26,430 nucleotides of DNA from positions 1-26,430 of the IMG/VR virus record IMGVR_UViG_3300024520_000425; one strand, written 5' to 3'. Under the pieces are notes generated by a model. It was given only the letters and a program-made list of their open reading frames with translations. It was not told the origin of the DNA and made no database searches. Source of the stretch: a virus. Position numbers and translations under genes: made by a program. Shown here piece after piece: positions 23,030 through 26,430 of the stretch; the stretch's first letter is position 1, and every line of letters starts with the position of its first letter.

Positions 23030-23503
23030 CTAGTTACCAAAAGGAATATCGTCTGACATCTCAGCGGCTGCTTCATTAACATAGCCACCTTCAACAACAT
23101 CAAATCCTTTATCCCCATACTCAACCAACTCAACTACCTGAACTGCTGCAAGGTCAGCAGATACACCTGCCTTACCTGCATAGTTCCACTCAAAGGGAAG
23201 GGCCTTTACCGTTATCACACTACCGTTCCCAATAAGTTTCCTATCCCAAGCGTTATTTTGGGAATCCACTACCGAAGGTGCCTGACGTGGACCATTCTTA
23301 CCCTGCACCTTACGCTTCAACGTGACAAACGCACCACGCTCATCGTCTTTATTACGTATCTTTAAACCAGCCTCCTGAACCAGAGCTTTGGTATCTTCAT
23401 CAAGGCAGAGATCGACTTGCCAAGCCGGTTCAAACGTACTGTTAGGCTCGATCACTGAGGCCCAATAGCATTTACCCGTTAGATATAAAGGTTGATTAAC
23501 CAT
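23030..23503 (-). CDS. Single-stranded DNA-binding protein (gp2.5-type role)
   Basis: This encodes 157 aa from ATG 23503, chosen because AAAGGA lies about 10 bases upstream; ATG 23533 (ten residues longer) has no ribosome binding site, and a still longer GTG start at 23590 lies ahead of the predicted transcript start. Residues 1-125 look like a beta-rich OB-type domain (L-Y-L-T-G-K-C-Y-W near the start, A-F-V-T-L-K-R, V-I-T-V-K-A-L-P-F). The C-terminus is acidic and ends D-D-I-P-F-G-N, the classic SSB tail that contacts polymerase and helicase. It protects single-stranded DNA during replication. It is the first gene after the promoter at 23582-23610 and is followed by a terminator-like hairpin, so it should be highly expressed. 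Confidence 0.8.
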   Translation of the reverse strand: MVNQPLYLTGKCYWASVIEPNSTFEPAWQVDLCLDEDTKALVQEAGLKIRNKDDERGAFVTLKRKVQGKNGPRQAPSVVDSQNNAWDRKLIGNGSVITVKALPFEWNYAGKAGVSADLAAVQVVELVEYGDKGFDVVEGGYVNEAAAEMSDDIPFGN

Positions 23504-23581
23504 ATTAAAAGTATCCTTTGTGTTTAGTGCCATACTATTATGGCTGTTGATATTGTGTTTGTCTACTACCACAACTCCATC

Positions 23582-23610
23582 AGTATACACTACCTGATTG
23601 AGGGTGTCAA
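23582..23610 (-). promoter_or_regulatory. Near-consensus sigma70 promoter upstream of ssb
   Basis: On the minus strand TTGACA (23610-23605) and TATACT (23587-23582) are separated by exactly 17 bases. Transcription should start near 23575, giving a leader of about 40-70 bases before ssb. The promoter lies immediately after the PolA stop, inside the short gap 23591-23614 and beyond, and would let ssb and downstream genes be read without the helicase-polymerase transcript. Confidence 0.8.
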
Positions 23611-23614
23611 GTAA

Positions 23615-25249
23615 TTAATGTGTATCAGCCCATGTTTTTCCAACTTTATAATCACAGTCTAATTCACACTTCATCTTTAGTGTCTTTGCTGTCTGTGTCA
23701 TTGCCTCCTTTGCTAGCCTACAAAATCTCTCTATATCAGGGATGGCTACCTCAAACTGATATTCATCGTGTATTGAGGCGACCAACCTGACATTTAGTTT
23801 AGCTTTAATAACCCGCTCCATGATGTGAACAAGCCATTGCTTGCATACTATAGCACCAGCACCCTGAAGTAAAGTGTTTAATGCTGCATGTTCTGATCTA
23901 ATGTGTAGTAGCCTACCATCTAGGGCCGGAACCGTACCCTTACTGGACCACATAGCCACTTCTCCTCTTAGACGTTTAAGTGCTGGCATGTTATTTAAGA
24001 ACTTGGTTATTAATTGCTGTCCTTTCTTGGGACCACCGCCAATTATCTTACCAATCTTGGCTGCACCTGCACCGTAGAGAAAGGCATAGATAAAAGTCTT
24101 GGCTTGATCTCTGGTCTGTAATCCTGCTGCTTGCTGATTGGCTGTGTGTACATCACCCGTCAATACGATGTTGGTATACTCAGGGTCATCCATATAGTGT
24201 GCCAAGCATCTTAGCTCAAGGCCACTGGCATCCACACCTACCAAGCGATACTTAGATTCATCATCCACTGTCCATAGGCTCCGGCACTCTCTGCCGTAAG
24301 GGCTATAGACAGCGGGAACTTGTGCCATATTAGGAACTGCATGTGCCATCCTTCCAGTTACAGTACGCAGTGTCATTACCTTACCACGCACACGGTTATC
24401 TTCTTCGCAAGCCATGATCCAAGACTTTATTAATCCAGTACGTTTTTGCAACAGGAAGTACCTATTAAACATCTTGGCTTCAGGCATATTAATCTTCGAT
24501 AAGACTGCTTCATTGACAATGACATTACCCTTGTCAGTCATCTGCTTGGGCTTCCAGCCCTTTGCTTGCAACCTCTCAGCTATTTGCTGACGGCTTGCTA
24601 TATTAAAAGGAATGTACTTAGTCTTGGTCTTTAATTCAACTATGGTTGGTGCAAAGTCTTCCTCTGCTTTACGTGCTAGCTCCTGTAATTCATCTTGCAA
24701 CTGAGCCTGTAAGATCATACCCTCTTTTAATTTAAAAGCAAAGCCATTCCTTTGCTGCTTATCTACGATGGCTCTGACCTTGCACTCTAACTCATAGGCT
24801 TTAGGTTTAAAAGCTTTACCTTCCTTCTCTAGCTCCTGCGCTACAAGGCGTGTCACTTCTGTATCACGTTTACAATACTCCAGCATCTCAGGAGTGTACT
24901 CTGTGAAGTCATGGAAGTCACCCTTCTCAAAGCCAAGGTGTTTGCCCCATGCCTCAAGAGAGTGACCACCATTCCTTATTGGATTGTAAAGCTGAGACTC
25001 AATAAGGGTGTCACGTATCTGACTCAGCTTTATATTACATCCAAGAAGGCGGTTCAGGACAGGAGCATCGAAGCTAATACCATTATGCATTATAAAGGTA
25101 TCTATCTGCTGCGACCAACTAGCAAACTCCGAACACTCCTGTCCTACCCACGCCTTAACTTTATTTGTTTCATAACTTCTTGCTACAATACAATGTACCT
25201 TTGTTGCATTCAAACTGTCTGTTTCAATATCAACTATAGCTGTTGTCAT
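23615..25249 (-). CDS. Family A DNA polymerase with 3'-5' exonuclease, compact T7-like
   Basis: This encodes 544 aa. It is the replicative polymerase. Proofreading motifs: D7-I-E9-T, H-N56-G-I-S-F-D61, Y125-C-K-R-D129. Polymerase motifs: A, G-V-D340-A-S-G-L-E345-L-R; B, R380-D-Q-A-K384-T-F-I-Y388-A-F-L-Y392-G; C, H494-D495-E496. The residue matching E. coli Pol I F762 is Tyr388, as in T7. Compared with T7 gp5 (704 aa), the stretch between exonuclease motif III and motif A is about 90 residues shorter, so the thioredoxin-binding insertion is probably absent, and the exonuclease domain is also trimmed. Its ATG overlaps the nuclease stop (TAATG). The family assignment is certain; the lack of thioredoxin dependence is inferred. 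Confidence 0.95.
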   Translation of the reverse strand: MTTAIVDIETDSLNATKVHCIVARSYETNKVKAWVGQECSEFASWSQQIDTFIMHNGISFDAPVLNRLLGCNIKLSQIRDTLIESQLYNPIRNGGHSLEAWGKHLGFEKGDFHDFTEYTPEMLEYCKRDTEVTRLVAQELEKEGKAFKPKAYELECKVRAIVDKQQRNGFAFKLKEGMILQAQLQDELQELARKAEEDFAPTIVELKTKTKYIPFNIASRQQIAERLQAKGWKPKQMTDKGNVIVNEAVLSKINMPEAKMFNRYFLLQKRTGLIKSWIMACEEDNRVRGKVMTLRTVTGRMAHAVPNMAQVPAVYSPYGRECRSLWTVDDESKYRLVGVDASGLELRCLAHYMDDPEYTNIVLTGDVHTANQQAAGLQTRDQAKTFIYAFLYGAGAAKIGKIIGGGPKKGQQLITKFLNNMPALKRLRGEVAMWSSKGTVPALDGRLLHIRSEHAALNTLLQGAGAIVCKQWLVHIMERVIKAKLNVRLVASIHDEYQFEVAIPDIERFCRLAKEAMTQTAKTLKMKCELDCDYKVGKTWADTH

Positions 25250-25710
25250 TATACTTTAATGAGACACGCATCCTCCACTAGAACATGAAAGAATTTCTCA
25301 CCCTCTCTGATGTTTCTATTAGACACTTCTTTTACTTCACAGTCAAATAAAATATTTGCATCAATATGCCATGCTTGTTTACAATCATTACGCCATACTA
25401 TAAATGTAAACAAGGCATTAGGATATTGTTCTTTCCATTTAGTTAGCAAGCGGCTCTTACGATAGGGTATCCGTATCTCCCTCCAACTAGGATTCCAATC
25501 ACCTTTCCAAGAATATTTTACCTCTACTTCATAGAGATGGTGTGTGTCTTCTGTAGCTTTGCAGATAATATCAAAGTCTTTCCTCTCTGAAGTATCTATT
25601 GTAGTGTAGTTCATATCTTTAATATATTTTAATGTGGCTTCTTTAGCAGCCTTATCAGCCACATCATATAAAGCTTTATCAAAAGGTTTACGTTTACCCA
25701 TCGTATTCAT
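25249..25710 (-). CDS. Small PD-(D/E)XK-like nuclease
   Basis: This encodes 153 aa. Residues 8-50 (K-P-F-D-K-A-L-Y-D, then K-D45-F-D47-I-I-C) and E61-V-E63-V-K65-Y-S-W form a D...E-x-K site typical of the PD-(D/E)XK superfamily. W-R-E-I-R-I-P-Y-R-K-S-R (76-87) is a basic patch likely to contact DNA. I recall similar small proteins beside PolA in marine podoviruses, in the place T7 uses for endonuclease I, but the sequence is not clearly gp3-like. AAAGGA lies upstream of the ATG, and the gene overlaps the preceding one by 4 bases. Possible roles are Holliday-junction or host-DNA cleavage. Confidence 0.68.
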   Translation of the reverse strand: MNTMGKRKPFDKALYDVADKAAKEATLKYIKDMNYTTIDTSERKDFDIICKATEDTHHLYEVEVKYSWKGDWNPSWREIRIPYRKSRLLTKWKEQYPNALFTFIVWRNDCKQAWHIDANILFDCEVKEVSNRNIREGEKFFHVLVEDACLIKV

Positions 25711-25979
25711 TGTTCATTATCCTTTAAAATATATTTATCTACTAATGTTTCTATATTTTTACACATATAATGTTTTCTATTTTGATTTCGTTTATTATAC
25801 ATAACTCCCCATCTACCTGTTGTATAATAATATTGATAAGCTATATAGTGTTTCTCAGGATCAGGATGATCTATATAAAAAGCAGGTAGTCGCTCATCAA
25901 AAGTAAAGGAAAGTCCTTTTTCTTTTAAATAATTTGAAACATATTCTGCATCTTGTTCTGTTCTATATTTCCACACCAT
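25707..25979 (-). CDS. Hypothetical phage protein in the replication operon
   Basis: This encodes 90 aa, starting MVWKYRTEQDAEYV. The ATG at 25979 overlaps the helicase stop (TGATG) and has GGAG 8 bases upstream; a GTG one codon earlier is less likely. The protein is rich in Tyr, Lys and Arg (Y-Q-Y-Y-Y-T-T-G-R-W-G-V-M-Y in the middle), predicted alpha/beta, soluble and basic at the C-terminal half. I recognise no family. The position between helicase and nuclease genes suggests a replication or DNA-processing accessory role. Confidence 0.65.
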   Translation of the reverse strand: MVWKYRTEQDAEYVSNYLKEKGLSFTFDERLPAFYIDHPDPEKHYIAYQYYYTTGRWGVMYNKRNQNRKHYMCKNIETLVDKYILKDNEQ

Positions 25980-26430
25980 CACTCATTCTCCACAAAAGGG
26001 TTATCAATCTGTGTCATTCTACCAGTTTCCTTATCATAATGCAAGTAGCAAGCAATACCTGTATCACCAGTGTACCTGTTCTTCAGGACACGTATGGTGG
26101 TGGTGTTGGCTGCTTGTTCATCCTCTGCTTGCTGGTTACGCTCTAATGCAATGACCGCATCAGACAGGTGTGCTATGCTTGCAGAGCCACGCAGGTGAGA
26201 CAGAGACACCTCACGCCCATCCTCATGCCCACGATCACCGCTTGGCCTTCGTAGATGGCTCACCAGTAGCAAGCCTATGCCTGTCTCCTCAACCAAGGAT
26301 CGTAGCTTGGTCATTAGAATATCAATTGACTTACGTTCATCACCATTATCTTCCTGACCGGATACCAAGATACTCAGGTGATCCAAGATCACCCACTTGG
26401 TCTCCAATGCCTTGGCCATGTAGCGTACAC
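25979..26430 (-). CDS. Replicative DNA helicase, T7 gp4-type C-terminal part (5' partial)
   Basis: Only the C-terminal 150 residues are in the window; the frame continues past the right edge, and the internal ATG at 26419 is not the start. Seen: Walker B in W-V-I-L-D-H-L-S, the following L-L-L-V-S-H-L-R-R-P strand with the DnaB-family His/Arg motif, and H-L-R-G-S-A-S-I-A-H-L-S-D with an arginine-finger-like R, then R-N and L-K-N-R-Y-T-G-D-T-G. These match the RecA-like motor of T7 gp4 and DnaB hexameric helicases, which unwind duplex DNA ahead of the polymerase. Walker A and any primase domain lie outside the window. It is the first gene seen in the minus-arm operon leading to PolA. Confidence 0.9.
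   Translation of the reverse strand, partial: VRYMAKALETKWVILDHLSILVSGQEDNGDERKSIDILMTKLRSLVEETGIGLLLVSHLRRPSGDRGHEDGREVSLSHLRGSASIAHLSDAVIALERNQQAEDEQAANTTTIRVLKNRYTGDTGIACYLHYDKETGRMTQIDNPFVENE

Noticed and set aside
23504-23590. Upstream in-frame starts for ssb, including a GTG at 23590
   Set aside because: The GTG lies ahead of the predicted transcription start and next to the -10; ATG 23533 has no ribosome binding site, whereas ATG 23503 does.
1-26430. tRNA genes, integrase, attachment sites or insertion sequences
   Set aside because: I saw no cloverleaf-like sequence in the few gaps, no integrase or transposase motif and no terminal inverted repeats, so there is no evidence for a temperate or mobile element here.

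Overview
The window is part of the genome of a tailed, podovirus-type bacteriophage, probably marine. The replication genes are T7-like (gp4-type helicase, family A DNA polymerase, an SSB with an acidic tail), and several virion genes belong to families I associate with uncultured marine phages. The DNA is AT-rich, coding density is near total, and no chromosomal housekeeping genes, rRNA or tRNA are visible. The host cannot be named from the sequence. The two clear promoters are of bacterial sigma70 type, so the left-arm genes are probably read by host RNA polymerase; no phage RNA polymerase lies in the window.

Two convergent arms meet in an 81-base gap at 12283-12363. The plus arm (1-12282) carries late genes: the end of a tail/neck protein, three small or repeat-rich virion-associated proteins, two large proteins that look like internal or ejection proteins (747 and 1350 aa), a lysis group (TM coiled-coil protein, M15 endolysin, a 25-aa membrane peptide), a 673-aa protein of unknown role, and an NfuA/NifU-C-like Fe-S carrier.

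The minus arm (26430 down to 12364) begins with replication genes: helicase (cut by the window edge), a small unknown protein, a PD-(D/E)XK-like nuclease and PolA. A near-consensus promoter follows, then SSB, a hairpin, a Cas4/RecB-like exonuclease, a GIY-YIG nuclease, small proteins, a DUF3310 protein and a B12-dependent ribonucleotide reductase. A second near-consensus promoter (extended -10) then starts a tightly overlapping operon: small coiled-coil protein, GT8-like glycosyltransferase, a 791-aa three-part glycosyltransferase/methyltransferase/MptE-like fusion, another methyltransferase, a 3-TM holin, aspartate carbamoyltransferase (PyrB), terminase small subunit and a compact dihydroorotate dehydrogenase-like protein.

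Together these genes suggest a phage that degrades and copies DNA, boosts pyrimidine and deoxynucleotide supply (PyrB, PyrD-like, NrdJ, DUF3310), and modifies a glycan or other surface with a dedicated cassette. The most striking sequence-level signal is that a full read-through found no CCWGG site, and all 21 Pro-Gly codon pairs I found use CCG-GG or CCC-GG. This points to avoidance of a CCWGG-specific restriction or methylation system in the host.
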